A stretch of 64,000 nt of DNA from a bacterium HR11. GTDB lineage: Bacteria > Acidobacteriota > HRBIN11. Below, piece after piece: positions 9,459 through 19,129 of the stretch. How positions within the stretch are numbered: position 1 is the first letter of the stretch; the number at the start of each line of letters is the position of its first letter. The notes beneath the pieces were generated by a model. The model made no database searches. It worked only from the letters and a program-made list of their open reading frames with translations, and was not told the DNA's origin. Both the position numbers and the translations under genes were made by a program. Where the stretch lies: NCBI GenBank assembly GCA_002898535.1, contig BEHN01000004.1:62001-126000 (forward strand). The letters are read 5' to 3'.

Positions 9459-11039
9459 ATGAAGAGGCGAGCGTGGATCGGTTGGCTGATCGTCGGGGCC
9501 GTCGTCGGGGGGTTTGGCGGCCCCGGGTCCGGGTGGGGCCATGAGATTCAAGCTCATATCGAGTGGGTCGACTCGGCGCCGCCGCCGGTCGTGCGGGTCG
9601 CCGTCCTGTCCCTACAGGGGGAGCGACCCCTCTTTGAACAGCGCTCTGTCTTAAGTCAGCCCCTCCATGTCCGTCTGTCCCACGTTGTGCGGGGTCTCTA
9701 CCTCCTGGTCGTGGAGGTCATGCCCGGGGGTCTGCCCTTGGTTCGGTGGGTCCGTGTCAAGTCGGACGGTGAGGAGACGGTCCACGTGCGGGTCCGCCTG
9801 GACCGGGCGCTCCTGGAGGCCCTGAGACGGCAGGTGACCGAGTATCAGGGCGCCATGCGGATGCTTCATCGGTCGCCCCTTCATGAAGGGGAGGCCGATC
9901 CATTCCCGATGACGCTGGAGGTCCTTCAGCGGCCCGAGCCCATCAACGCAGAGGTAGGGTACTGGATGATGGTCATCCCCCAGACCTGGAGCACGGGGGC
10001 CACGCTCCATGTGACGCATTGGCAGTGGCACTGGGGTCGTGGGGCGTCCCGCGTCCAGGGGTACTTGGCCGGTCAATGGGTCCACGGGCAGTGGGACCGC
10101 TGGCGGAGTCAGGGCGAGCTCCGGTGGGAGCTGGGCGACCGGCAGGAAGTCCACCTGGAAGCCCTCTATGAACGGATGGAACCGACGAGCCCGTCCCCGC
10201 AGGGCGGGATCCACCACGGGTGGCTGGGCCTGGAGGCCCGCTGGCAGATGGGGTCTCGATGGGCCCTCCAGGTCGAGGGCCGGGGCCGGAGTTTGAGTAG
10301 CTCTTCGGCCGACTTCGTCTGGTCCTACTGGTCGGAGTTTCGGGTCGACTATGCGGACACGCCGCGCACCCGTCTATTTATTCGGGGTGGGAGCGGGCGC
10401 GTGATGGGAATGGACCTGATCCCGGCCCATCCCGTCCGACAGGCATACTGGGTCGAGCGGTTTCTCCTGACCGAGACCGGCTTTCCCGAGCTGACGGCCC
10501 TCCAGTGGTGGGGCGCCCTGGGGCTTCACATGGACGTCCACACCCACGCCGTCAGCCTGCAACTGCAATGGCGAGGCTACGACTGGCGGTGGGCCCAGAG
10601 CCGCCGCCGGATGGGCGGCCCGGGCCTGGAGTTGAATTCCCGCCTTCGGCTCCCGGTGGGGCGACTTACGGTCGATTACGAACTGACACGTCGAGCCTGG
10701 CGACCCTATTCCTTCGACCGTTTTCTGGAAGGGTGGTGCCATTCCTGGACCCTGGGCTATGACGTCCGCCGGGACCCCGTGGGTCAGCTCTCGGTGCGGT
10801 ACCATCTCCTGCGGGGTCCGGTCGTCCCGTGGGCCGTCGTCCCGGCGACGGCTCGGTCGTTGGACGTAGAGTGGGCCCGGGAGTGGTCCGCTCCCGGATG
10901 GGGGACCCAGCTCCAGTTCCGATTTGTCGTCATCAACCTGTTGAATCAATTCAGCGACCTCAGCGTCGGCCTACCCGGGGAATACTTCTGGATTCCGATG
11001 CCCCGGACCTGGGTGTGGAGCGTCACGACGAGGTGGTGA
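9459..11039 (+). CDS. Putative outer-membrane beta-barrel protein
   Basis: A 526-residue exported protein with an N-terminal signal peptide (about 25 residues) followed by an approximately 90-residue domain of beta character. From about residue 165 on it has alternating hydrophobic/polar strands rich in Trp, Tyr and Arg and ends in aromatic Trp, typical of beta-barrels recognised by BAM. No plug domain or TonB box is seen. The start may be ATG 9459 (after GAGGGG) or GTG 9447 (after AAGGGGG). It is followed after 1 bp by the histidine kinase gene, suggesting co-transcription. Confidence 0.65.
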   Translation: MKRRAWIGWLIVGAVVGGFGGPGSGWGHEIQAHIEWVDSAPPPVVRVAVLSLQGERPLFEQRSVLSQPLHVRLSHVVRGLYLLVVEVMPGGLPLVRWVRVKSDGEETVHVRVRLDRALLEALRRQVTEYQGAMRMLHRSPLHEGEADPFPMTLEVLQRPEPINAEVGYWMMVIPQTWSTGATLHVTHWQWHWGRGASRVQGYLAGQWVHGQWDRWRSQGELRWELGDRQEVHLEALYERMEPTSPSPQGGIHHGWLGLEARWQMGSRWALQVEGRGRSLSSSSADFVWSYWSEFRVDYADTPRTRLFIRGGSGRVMGMDLIPAHPVRQAYWVERFLLTETGFPELTALQWWGALGLHMDVHTHAVSLQLQWRGYDWRWAQSRRRMGGPGLELNSRLRLPVGRLTVDYELTRRAWRPYSFDRFLEGWCHSWTLGYDVRRDPVGQLSVRYHLLRGPVVPWAVVPATARSLDVEWAREWSAPGWGTQLQFRFVVINLLNQFSDLSVGLPGEYFWIPMPRTWVWSVTTRW

Positions 11040-11040
11040 G

Positions 11041-13854
11041 ATGGCACCCTGGCGGGTCCGTGAAGGGGCGTCGTTACGGCTGGTCTTGCATGTTCTCATC
11101 GGGGCGGCGGCCCTGAGCAATTGGGTCGTCGTGTACCTGCACCCGACGCCGGCGTGGCCCTTTGAGTGGTACCAGACGCCCGCCGGGCCGGTCGTCGAGC
11201 GGGTCTATGACCAGACGCTTCAGGACCGGGTCGCCCCGGGGAGCGTCTGGCTCCTGATGGACGGCTTGCCCGTCCAAGACGTCGCCGATACGGCGCGGCG
11301 GGTCCAGCGGCTCCGGGTCGGCGACTCCGTGACGCTGACCTTCTTACAGGACCGCCGCCTGGTTCACGTGACTTGGACGGCGGCCGGGCGTCGGTGGTTG
11401 CCGACCGTGTGGGTCTGGACGACGGGGGCCCTCCTGTGGGGCATCGCCCTGTGGCTACGCGTTCGGTACAGCTACCGGCGATTTTATCGTCGGATGTGGA
11501 CGGCCGTCCTGAGTCTCTCGATGGTCTACATGTTCACGCCCGTCGGGACGTGGGACTGGCTGGACCACTTCTTCTGGGCGCTGGACCGGGTCGGCTTTGC
11601 CGTAGCGCCCATCGCCGTCATCTACTGGGCGGCCGGGTGGCCACCGACTCGGCCGGGTCGCTTCCTCCGTCCGCTTCGGAAGGCCGTCCCGGCCCTCTGG
11701 CTGGGCCTCCACGGCCTCCCCTTGGTCCTCAGCCTCACGGGCCTGGTCTCTCCCTGGAGTCGGACGTTCCTACGATTGAACCACACTCTTTGGGACCTCG
11801 ACTGGGTCGTCCTCCTGGGGGCCTTTGGATACGCCTTTGTCCGCTGTCTGCGGGTCGTGTCCCGTATCCACGGCCTGGAGCGGGGCCAGCTCCAGATTTT
11901 AGCCAGCGCCATCTTCCTGGCCTTTTTCCCGACCCTGGTCGCCGTCGTCCCCCTCCTGCTGGGTCGCTCCCCGGAGCTGTGGGAGACGATGGCCGTCCTG
12001 ACGCATCCGGTCCTGCCCGTCGGCCTCCTGATGGCGACCCGCCAGCGGCGGTGGGACGTCGAGCACCTGTTCCGTCGGGCCCTGACGTATGCGCCCCTGC
12101 TGATCGGCCTGGTCGCCCTCTACACGCTCCTGGATGCCTTGATCTTGCATCTTCTGTCCTCGGACCGGACCGCCCAGGCCTTCCTGATGGCGCTTCTGGC
12201 GACCGTGCCAGGCGTCTTCGTATTCCCGGCCCTGCGGCAGTGGTCCGTCCGTTGGGTCGAGCGGATGTACCTGGGGGCTCGCTCCCATCCCCTCGAGGAA
12301 CTCCAACGGGTGATCTGGCACGAGGCCGGCGTCGGCCCCCTGCATCCGTGGCTCGCCCGCGTCCTCGGCCTCATCGAGCGGGCGATGGACTGCGCGTGGG
12401 TCGACGCCCGGCTTCAGACGCAGGGCGCCCCGGGCTGGGTCCGGACGTCGGGCCCGCCGCCGGACCTGGAGCCGCTTCTCGAGCGGGTCGTGTACCGACC
12501 GGACGAGTCGGGCGCTTACGGCCGTCTCATTCGACCGGGCATTTATCGCCACGCCGGTCATGGCTATACCGTGTACCGCATCGACTGCACGACCGACGTC
12601 GGCATCCAGGCCGAGCTCTGGTGCGTATGGCGGCATACGGACCACTGGTTGAGTCGGGACGAGCTCGAACGGATGGAACAGGTCCGGGCGCGCGTCCAGC
12701 AGGTCCTCAAGAACTACTCGCTCCTCCTGGAGGCCGAGCGTCAGAACCGGGCCCTGGAGGACCTGCGGCGCTTCCACCAGGCCGTCCTCCAGACGCTGGA
12801 CGCCGGGATCCTCGTCACGGACCGGGACCACACGACCGTCCTGATGGCCAACCGGAGCCTGGCCCGGTGGTTCCAGACGACGCCTGAAGCCATGCAGTAC
12901 CGGGACCTCCGGGCCTACCTGCCGGCCGACTTCGTCGAACGGGTCCAACAGTTCTTCGAGCACCCGATGGGCTCCCTGCCGGTCCTGCAGGTCTACCTGA
13001 ACCTGCCGGGCGCCCCGCCTCGACTCCTGCAAGTCTCCCGATGCCCCCTCCAGATTCCGATGGAAGACCGGACGACGGAAGGCTTCCTCTACGTCCTGGA
13101 AGACATCACCCACCTGCACCGGCTGGAACAGCAGTTGATCCAGTCCGAGAAGCTGTCCAGCATCGGCCTCCTGGCGGCGGGCATCGCCCACGAGATCAAC
13201 ACGCCCCTGACGGGCATCATGAGCTATACGCAGATGCTCCGCCAGCGGCTTCAGGACCCTAAGGCCCGCCAGCTCCTGAACCGGGTCCAGGACCAGGTCG
13301 ACCAGATCCGGCAAATCGTCCAGACCTTTCTGGACATGGCCCAGCCCCGGCGTCAGACGGCCCGCGTGTTAGAACTCCAGCAAACCGTCCAGCAGGGCCT
13401 TCGTCTCTTGCGGCCGCTCCTGAAGGACTACCCGATCCGCCTCCACGTGGAGCTGGCCCCTCAGCCCGTCTATGTGTGGGGTCACGAGGCCCAGATCCAT
13501 CAGGTCCTGACGAACCTGGTCGTCAACGCCCGGGACGCTATGCCCGACGGCGGCGACCTGACCGTCCGGGTCCGCCAGGACGGCGACTCGGCCGTCCTCG
13601 AAATTCAGGATACGGGCGTCGGGATGGACGAGGCGACCCTGCGGCGGGCCTTCGACCCCTTCTTCACGACGAAGGCCCACCAGGGCGGGACCGGCCTGGG
13701 CCTGACGATCAGCTATCACATCGTCCGCCAGCATGGGGGCCGCATCGAGGTTCAAAGCCGACCCGGCCACGGAAGCCTCTTCCGAGTTTACTTCCCCGTT
13801 TGGTCGGAGGACGTCAGCCGTGCGGTCCAACGCACGATTGTTGCTGATCGATGA
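11041..13854 (+). CDS. Membrane PDZ-like/PAS sensor histidine kinase
   Basis: A 937-residue kinase. It begins with one membrane helix (about 12-30) and a PDZ-like periplasmic segment (about 45-112, PGSVWLLMDGLPVQDV). Several more membrane helices follow (about 118-400), then a cytoplasmic coiled coil, a PAS domain (about 585-690), HisKA with phospho-acceptor His717 (GIAHEINTPLTG), and HATPase_c with N box (LTNLVVNARDAMPDGG), G1 (DTGVGMD), F and G2 boxes (GGTGLGL). The receiver gene starts inside its last codons, so the pair is a two-component system. The ligand is unknown; the architecture suggests an envelope signal. Confidence 0.9.
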   Translation: MAPWRVREGASLRLVLHVLIGAAALSNWVVVYLHPTPAWPFEWYQTPAGPVVERVYDQTLQDRVAPGSVWLLMDGLPVQDVADTARRVQRLRVGDSVTLTFLQDRRLVHVTWTAAGRRWLPTVWVWTTGALLWGIALWLRVRYSYRRFYRRMWTAVLSLSMVYMFTPVGTWDWLDHFFWALDRVGFAVAPIAVIYWAAGWPPTRPGRFLRPLRKAVPALWLGLHGLPLVLSLTGLVSPWSRTFLRLNHTLWDLDWVVLLGAFGYAFVRCLRVVSRIHGLERGQLQILASAIFLAFFPTLVAVVPLLLGRSPELWETMAVLTHPVLPVGLLMATRQRRWDVEHLFRRALTYAPLLIGLVALYTLLDALILHLLSSDRTAQAFLMALLATVPGVFVFPALRQWSVRWVERMYLGARSHPLEELQRVIWHEAGVGPLHPWLARVLGLIERAMDCAWVDARLQTQGAPGWVRTSGPPPDLEPLLERVVYRPDESGAYGRLIRPGIYRHAGHGYTVYRIDCTTDVGIQAELWCVWRHTDHWLSRDELERMEQVRARVQQVLKNYSLLLEAERQNRALEDLRRFHQAVLQTLDAGILVTDRDHTTVLMANRSLARWFQTTPEAMQYRDLRAYLPADFVERVQQFFEHPMGSLPVLQVYLNLPGAPPRLLQVSRCPLQIPMEDRTTEGFLYVLEDITHLHRLEQQLIQSEKLSSIGLLAAGIAHEINTPLTGIMSYTQMLRQRLQDPKARQLLNRVQDQVDQIRQIVQTFLDMAQPRRQTARVLELQQTVQQGLRLLRPLLKDYPIRLHVELAPQPVYVWGHEAQIHQVLTNLVVNARDAMPDGGDLTVRVRQDGDSAVLEIQDTGVGMDEATLRRAFDPFFTTKAHQGGTGLGLTISYHIVRQHGGRIEVQSRPGHGSLFRVYFPVWSEDVSRAVQRTIVADR

Positions 13855-15226
13855 CGAACCCATCATCCACGAAGTCTTCGGGGAACTCCTGACCGAGACG
13901 AACTACACCCTGGACGGCGCCTTCACGGCCGAGGAAGCCCTGCGCTACCTCCAGGACCGCTCTTACGACGCCGTCCTCCTGGACATCATGCTCCCGGACC
14001 GGCCGGGTGAAGAGGTCCTGACGGAAATCCTCCGCCACGACCCCGACCTGCCCGTCGTGATCATCACGGCCTACGCCACGGTCGACGGCGCCGTCCGTTG
14101 CCTCAAGGCTGGCGCCTTCGACTACGTCACCAAGCCGTTTCAAAACGAGGAAGTCCTCGCCACGATCCAGCGGGCCGTCCGCCAACGTCAGATCATCCTG
14201 GAGAATCGTCGCCTGCGACAGGAAGTCGAGTGGACCTACCAGTTCGAGAACATCGTCGGCAAGAGCCCCCGCATGCGGGAGATCTACGAGCTCATCCATC
14301 AGGTCGCCCCGACCCGCTCGACGGTCCTCATCCTCGGCGAGAGCGGCACGGGTAAGGACCTCATCGCCCGGGCCATCCACTACCGGAGCAACCGGGCCCA
14401 CGGCCCCTTCGTCGTCGTCAACTCGAGCAACATCCCCGTCGAGCTTCTGGAGAGCGAACTCTTCGGCTACGAGAAGGGTGCCTTCACGGGCGCCGTCCAG
14501 TCCAAGCAGGGCCTGCTCGAGCTGGCCGATGGCGGGACCGTCTTCCTGGACGAGATCAGCACGATGCCGATGTCGACCCAGGCGAAGCTCCTGCGGGTCC
14601 TCCAGGACCGGGAATTCATGCGCCTGGGCGGCCTCAAGACCATCAAGGTCGACGTCCGCTTCATCGCCGCCTCGAACGTGGACCTGGAGGCCCTCGTCCA
14701 CCAGGGCCAGTTCCGAGAGGACCTGTTCTACCGCCTGAACGTCATCACGATCCGCATCCCGCCCCTTCGGGAACGGTGGGAGGACATCCCCCTGCTGGTC
14801 CAGCACTTTCTGCGGAAGTACGGCCGGGAGAACGACAAGCCGGACCTGGAAATCAGCGAGCGGGCCCTGGCGGCCCTCGTCGAGTACAGCTGGCCGGGCA
14901 ACGTCCGGGAACTCGAACACACCATCGAGCGGGCCGTCGTCTTGGCGCAGGGCCCCGTCATCGACCTCGACCTTCTGCCCGACCACATCGTCCAAGCCGT
15001 CCGGGGCGTCCGGGTCGCCCCCGTCGAGCGGGTCGAACGGCGGCTGAGCTTCCGGGAGCGGGTCGATAACTACAAGCGGGCTCTCATCTTGCAGGCCCTG
15101 CGGGAGGCCGGCGGCGTCCAGCGGAAGGCCGCCGCCCTGCTTCGGATTAAGCCGACGACCCTCCACGAGATGATGAAACGCTACAAGATCCGCTTCCCTG
15201 AGTCCGGCCAGGATAAGACCCTATGA
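13820..15226 (+). CDS. NtrC-family sigma-54 response regulator
   Basis: A 468-residue regulator with receiver domain (DD pair near the N-terminus, phospho-acceptor in LLDIMLP, conserved Lys in VTKPF), AAA+ sigma-54 interaction domain (Walker A GESGTGKD, GAFTGA loop, Walker B-like GGTVFLDEIS, DLFYRLN, WPGNVREL) and a C-terminal Fis-type HTH (RKAAALLRIKPTTLHEMMKR). GTG 13820, preceded by GGAGG at 13806-13810, is preferred to the longer frame from 13733. It overlaps the kinase gene by 35 bp, consistent with translational coupling. Confidence 0.93.
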   Translation: MRSNARLLLIDDEPIIHEVFGELLTETNYTLDGAFTAEEALRYLQDRSYDAVLLDIMLPDRPGEEVLTEILRHDPDLPVVIITAYATVDGAVRCLKAGAFDYVTKPFQNEEVLATIQRAVRQRQIILENRRLRQEVEWTYQFENIVGKSPRMREIYELIHQVAPTRSTVLILGESGTGKDLIARAIHYRSNRAHGPFVVVNSSNIPVELLESELFGYEKGAFTGAVQSKQGLLELADGGTVFLDEISTMPMSTQAKLLRVLQDREFMRLGGLKTIKVDVRFIAASNVDLEALVHQGQFREDLFYRLNVITIRIPPLRERWEDIPLLVQHFLRKYGRENDKPDLEISERALAALVEYSWPGNVRELEHTIERAVVLAQGPVIDLDLLPDHIVQAVRGVRVAPVERVERRLSFRERVDNYKRALILQALREAGGVQRKAAALLRIKPTTLHEMMKRYKIRFPESGQDKTL

Positions 15227-15352
15227 GGAACGAAGAGTAGGGATGGGGCTTGGAGCCTCGGGAACGACTTTTCCCGACTCCATCCCGACTTCCAGATTCG
15301 CCATTCGCCGTCCGGCCGGTCCCCTCGCCCCTGGAGGGAAGGACAGGGCGAG

Positions 15353-16123
15353 ATGATGGAGTCGTCTGTGATGGGTGGTCCCTCCGGCCTGCGACCTGGA
15401 CCCTGGAACCTGAGACCCTACGGATGGCCCTTGAAGCCCCATCCCCAATTCCCCGGATCTCGATCCGCCACCTGCAACCCTCAAGCCGTAATCCGCGGCT
15501 GGGCGGTCGTCCTCGGCCTTCTGGTAGCGGCCTGCGCGGCCGCCGACCGGTCGCCCACGGGCCGGGGCACCTGCCGGGTCGAAAAGGTCCTCGACGGGGA
15601 TACCGTCGTATGTGCCGGCGGGCAGACGATCCGCTACGCCGGTGTCGATACCCCGGAGGTCTTCCAGACTTTTGCCGACCGGGCCCGCCAGACGAATCGG
15701 GCCTGGGTCCTCGGTCGGACGGTCGAATACGACGAGGTCGAACGGGACCGCTACGGCCGGAGCGTCGCCTTCGTCTACAGGAAGGACTGGGGCCCGCCGT
15801 CGGTCAACGAGCGTTTGCTGGCCGAGGGCCTGGCCTGGGTCTACTACCACGAGGCCGTCCGCCGGGATTGGGACCGGCTCTTGGAGACCCAACGACGGGC
15901 CATGCGGGCCGGTCGGGGCCTATGGGGCGTCCTGTCTCGAGAGCCGGCGACGTTCATCGGCAACGCCCGGACCCGTCGGTTTCATACGGCCCAGTGCGTG
16001 ATGGCCGACCGGATTCACACCCGCTACCGACGGACGTTCGCCTCCCTGTGGGAGGCCTTCTGGGAGGGGTACGCCCCGGCCCGGGAATGCGCCGCCTACG
16101 TCCGCCTTGCCCCCCTCCGGTAA
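15353..16123 (+). CDS. Exported thermonuclease-fold (SNase) lipoprotein with C-terminal Cys/His tail
   Basis: The SNase domain is clear: DGDTVV, YAGVDTPE, DRYGRSVAF and NERLLAEGLAWVYY carry the calcium-binding and catalytic Asp/Arg/Glu residues. Before it is a lipoprotein-like signal (VVLGLLVAACAA). After it is a segment FIGNARTRRFHTAQC...ARECAAY, similar to the zinc-binding tail often appended to exported SNases. The first 40 codons look like translated spacer; no ATG/GTG lies just before the signal peptide, so the true start is uncertain (TTG 15431, ATG 15371 or ATG 15353). Confidence 0.8.
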   Translation: MMESSVMGGPSGLRPGPWNLRPYGWPLKPHPQFPGSRSATCNPQAVIRGWAVVLGLLVAACAAADRSPTGRGTCRVEKVLDGDTVVCAGGQTIRYAGVDTPEVFQTFADRARQTNRAWVLGRTVEYDEVERDRYGRSVAFVYRKDWGPPSVNERLLAEGLAWVYYHEAVRRDWDRLLETQRRAMRAGRGLWGVLSREPATFIGNARTRRFHTAQCVMADRIHTRYRRTFASLWEAFWEGYAPARECAAYVRLAPLR

Positions 16124-16229
16124 TCGTCTCGGGAATCCGGCCGTTCGGCAACTCGGGAGTCCAGGAGTGCGGCCAAGGGTAGAAGCCGTCCGTCCAGCCC
16201 CGGATGCTCAGGAGCTGAACGGCTCTGTC

Positions 16230-16492
16230 AACAGAGCCGTTCGGTTCGTGAAAATGGCCTCAGAACAACCTTTCCCAACGCCCGGGAAGCACGGTTTTTC
16301 AAGCATCCGGCCGATGGGCAGGTCGGCAGATAGGCAGATAGAAGCCGGGTGGGCAAGGATCAGCCCCAGGGCTTTTGGGACCATCTGCCCATCTGCCGAA
16401 CTGCCTATCTGCCAAAGCTTGAAAAACCGTCCTTCCCGGAGGGTCGGAAAAGCCGAATCCATGGGGTTTTCACGACCCGAACGGCTCTGTTA
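16230..16492 (+). mobile_element. 263-bp MITE-like element, copy A1
   Basis: Ends are inverted repeats of about 25 bp (left begins AACAGAGCCGTTCGG; right is its complement with one mismatch). Internally it carries CACGGTTTTTCAAGC, tandem GGCAGATA/GGGCAGGTC words and the inverse AGCTTGAAAAACCG. The right end is followed by TA; the left neighbour is CA. Just outside the left end a second copy of the terminal word in inverse orientation (GAACGGCTCTGT, 16218-16229) makes a local palindrome. It occupies most of the 424-bp spacer between the nuclease and VWFA genes. It has no ORF of its own that looks like a protein. Confidence 0.85.
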
Positions 16493-16547
16493 AGGAGCCA
16501 GCGGCTGGCAAATGGCAAGCTCAGTAAGCCCCCCGGGCTACGGACCC

Positions 16548-18212
16548 CTACTGCATCCCGGGAGGCGGCGGCCCGATCGGCCAGCGCGCCCATCCGACCC
16601 GGCCGCTCTTGGGCTCGGCGATGACGATACCCCATACGAAGGTGCCCTCTCCGGGGACGACGACCTCCAAGCGGATCTTATCCTCGTCCTCGCAGAGTTT
16701 CTTCGATTCGGCCCGTTTGCTACGGACCTCGGTCGCCCCAGTCGTCGGGTCGACGGCCAGCAAGACGTGGAAGACATCGGTGACTTTTTTCCGCAGTTCC
16801 TTGGGGCATGCAACCTCCCATATCGCCTGCCGGTAGGTCGGGGCCGTCTTTTGGTGAACCTGTCCTTGGAGAGATAGCCACTGCACGTCGGCCGGTCGCC
16901 GGGTGAGGCCCTCAGGTCCCCGAGTGATGAGGTCGACGGCGAAAGCCCAACGCTCCTGAGGCGTCCAGTCCGCGTAAGCCCGAACGCCCGGGAAACCCGG
17001 TAAGGTCCACACCCGGGCACCCGGCCGGCGGACGCGAAGGTCGACTTTCCAGAATTTCCCCTTATCCGGGAGGCGGTCCAGATAAATACCGGCCTCGTAG
17101 TAAGCTGTCGTCCAGCCCTGGACTTGCGCCTGGAGGGTGGCCGGGTCCGTGCCCTCGATGTAGAGACCTCCCGCCACCTTGGCGATATGCCGGAGGGACT
17201 CCTCACCACCGGTCGGGTCTCCCGATTCCTGTTCGTACCCCTGGGTATTGACGATCATCGTCAGGGCCCCCGCTTCCGCCAGGGTCCCGACGGCTTCCTC
17301 GAAGTGTCGCTGGAGGAAGAGGGCCGAACGGCGGTCCGTCTCACGCTCTGCCGTATCGCTCTGCCAGGGATCGCCCCCCGGCGCCGTCGGGGCCAACACC
17401 TCGGGCTCCATCAGGGGATGCTCGGCCGGATTCGCATAAACGGCCCCGAAGTAAATGTTGTTCCGAATTCCTTGGGAAAGGTAAATCAACACCTTGGGTC
17501 CGGGGATGCTCCGTAAGGTCGTCGCCAGAGAATGGAAAGCTGCGGCCAGCTGAAGGGCGGTGGCCTGATAGGTCTGCTGGTTCAGGAATCGGGATTGGCG
17601 TACGGCATCTTCCATCTGCTCGAGCAGGGGACAGGAACGCTCTTGGAGACTTTCGCGGTCACCGGTCGTCATGACTCCGCCCTCTGGAGAAGGGGCATGG
17701 TGCGCCGCCATTGAAATGCCCAGGGATTCCTCCAATTTTTGGGCGACGGCATGACGCCCGGAGACCGGACCCCACACGAATTGGAGCCCCCGCAAGCCGC
17801 TAAAGGTCACCAGGTACACCTGGTCCGTATCCAGGACCTGCTGGCCCAGCCGCGCTACGAGGTCCCGAGCTCCCCGGAATCCCCGAAGCGTGGCAAAGGC
17901 AAGGTCGAATAAGAGAAATATCTTGCGGGGTTCGCGGCGGATACCCAGGGGAGGCCCCGCGACTGATTCGGAGGCGCCGGGAACGACTTCATCCCCGGTG
18001 TACCGGTCCAAGTGGCTAAGGGGGTAGGGGCGACCATTGAGTCGGATTTCGACTTCTTCAGGCTTGAGGTCACGGATGGGCTGACCCCGAGCGTCGACGA
18101 CGTAAAAGGGAACGATCCGCAGGTTCACCTCGACCGTCTCCTGGCCCGGTGGGGGTGCCTGGCTCCACGCCGTCACCGCCCCCAGCCATGCGACGCAGAT
18201 CCATCGGACCAT
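16548..18212 (-). CDS. Exported VWFA-related domain protein (Acidobacteriota type)
   Basis: A 554-residue protein with a short signal peptide (residues 1-17). The VWFA-related fold then follows: VNLRIVPFYVVDARGQPIRDLKPEEVEI near residues 30-58, KIFLLFDLAF with the metal-site-like Asp, and a later TMIVNTQG strand. This architecture is strongly expanded in Acidobacteriota, which supports the taxonomic guess. The MIDAS DxSxS motif is degenerate (FDLAFAT), so metal-dependent adhesion is doubtful. The gene stands alone between two repeat-rich spacers; it starts at ATG 18212 after AGGTGAAGG. Confidence 0.8.
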   Translation of the reverse strand: MVRWICVAWLGAVTAWSQAPPPGQETVEVNLRIVPFYVVDARGQPIRDLKPEEVEIRLNGRPYPLSHLDRYTGDEVVPGASESVAGPPLGIRREPRKIFLLFDLAFATLRGFRGARDLVARLGQQVLDTDQVYLVTFSGLRGLQFVWGPVSGRHAVAQKLEESLGISMAAHHAPSPEGGVMTTGDRESLQERSCPLLEQMEDAVRQSRFLNQQTYQATALQLAAAFHSLATTLRSIPGPKVLIYLSQGIRNNIYFGAVYANPAEHPLMEPEVLAPTAPGGDPWQSDTAERETDRRSALFLQRHFEEAVGTLAEAGALTMIVNTQGYEQESGDPTGGEESLRHIAKVAGGLYIEGTDPATLQAQVQGWTTAYYEAGIYLDRLPDKGKFWKVDLRVRRPGARVWTLPGFPGVRAYADWTPQERWAFAVDLITRGPEGLTRRPADVQWLSLQGQVHQKTAPTYRQAIWEVACPKELRKKVTDVFHVLLAVDPTTGATEVRSKRAESKKLCEDEDKIRLEVVVPGEGTFVWGIVIAEPKSGRVGWARWPIGPPPPGMQ

Positions 18213-18316
18213 CCTTCACCTCTAGTCAGGAGTTACGATAAGGATTCTATCAGAAGGCGCCGGGCGTGTCCAACCCCGCGTCCGATACTTCCTTCCGTTC
18301 AACCGCGTAAGTCCTA

Positions 18317-18567
18317 ACAGAGCCGTTCGGTTGGTGAAAACCCGCATAGATTCGGCTTCTTCGACCCTTCGGGAAGGACGGCTTTTCAAGCTTTGGCAGA
18401 TAGGCAGTTCGGCAGATGGGCAGATGGTCCCAAAAGCCCTGGGGCTGATCCTTGCCCACCCGGCTTCTATCTGCCTATCTGCCGACCTGCCCATCTGCCG
18501 AATGCTTGAAAAATCGTGCTTCCCGGGCATTAGGAAAGGTTGTCCCGACGCCATTCTCACGAACGAA
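18317..18567 (-). mobile_element. 263-bp MITE-like element, copy A2 (inverted, right end decayed)
   Basis: Begins TAACAGAGCCGTTCGG and follows the reverse complement of copy A1 through GGCTTTTCAAGCTTTGGCAGAT... and ...GCTTGAAAAATCGTGCTTCC. The far terminal repeat stops after TTCTCACGAACGAAC and lacks the final CGGCTCTGTTA, so this copy is truncated or mutated at one end. Confidence 0.8.
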
Positions 18568-18989
18568 CACCAGGGCGATCCTCACCCGCAGGGTCAAGCG
18601 GGCCAACTACTGGGGTGTGGAACTCACGCCGAAGCGGTCGCTCGCGGTATCGCGGAGTTGCTCCCCGATGGCTATCCGTCGGCCATAGTGATAGGTCGCC
18701 AGCTGCCCAGGGTCCTTTGAATGTAGCTTCAGCGGGCCGTCCTACCCAGTATCCCGTATCGGTGTCCTCCGATTCCCCCATCCCCACGTCTGGGGAAAAA
18801 TGCCCCACTCGTCCGACCCCGGTCCGCAGACCGAGGCGGGCCACGGGATCGCCTCCGAAGCCGCAATGCCTGTCGTCCCTGACGCCGGCACGGATTTTGC
18901 TGGAACCTATCTTCCACCCCTCTCCCGCAGGGAGAGGGTAAGGCGGGGTTCCCCTTCCACCCTTTCTCCCAGAGAAGGGGAATTCACTC

Positions 18990-19112
18990 GAACCAGTCTC
19001 ATCAATCCGAGGGGACCGGGATCGGACCCTCGATATCCGACCACAGACCATGGACCATAGACCACAGACCGGCTCGGGTCCAGGGGGTCTATGGTCTGTG
19101 GTCTATGGTCCA
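18990..19112 (-). repeat. Composite hairpin repeat D, copy D1
   Basis: A module CAGTCTCATCAATCCGAGGG...CCCTCGATATCCGACC is joined to a hairpin made of GACCATAGACCACAGACC words and their complement (GGTCTATGGTCTGTGG). The same composite, in the opposite orientation, occurs at 54526-54664 and 54782-54917. Confidence 0.75.
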
Positions 19113-19129
19113 TTTAATGGAGGTCGCCG

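Larger units (their letters stand above)
18213..19129. repeat. 917-bp repeat-filled spacer
   Basis: This region holds no credible gene. It contains MITE copy A2 (18317-18567), a region of unknown content (18568-18900), a CCCTCTCCC-GCA-GGGAGAGGG hairpin (about 18917-18938), and a D-type composite hairpin (18990-19112) just before the next gene. The frames open across 18222-18720 are translations of the repeat. Confidence 0.75.

Noticed and set aside
18222-18720. Open frames of about 110-130 codons on both strands across the spacer
   Set aside because: The same peptide strings appear at 16200-16500, 27370-27860 and 28040-28460 in both orientations because they are translations of the 263-bp repeat; no ribosome site or domain supports them.
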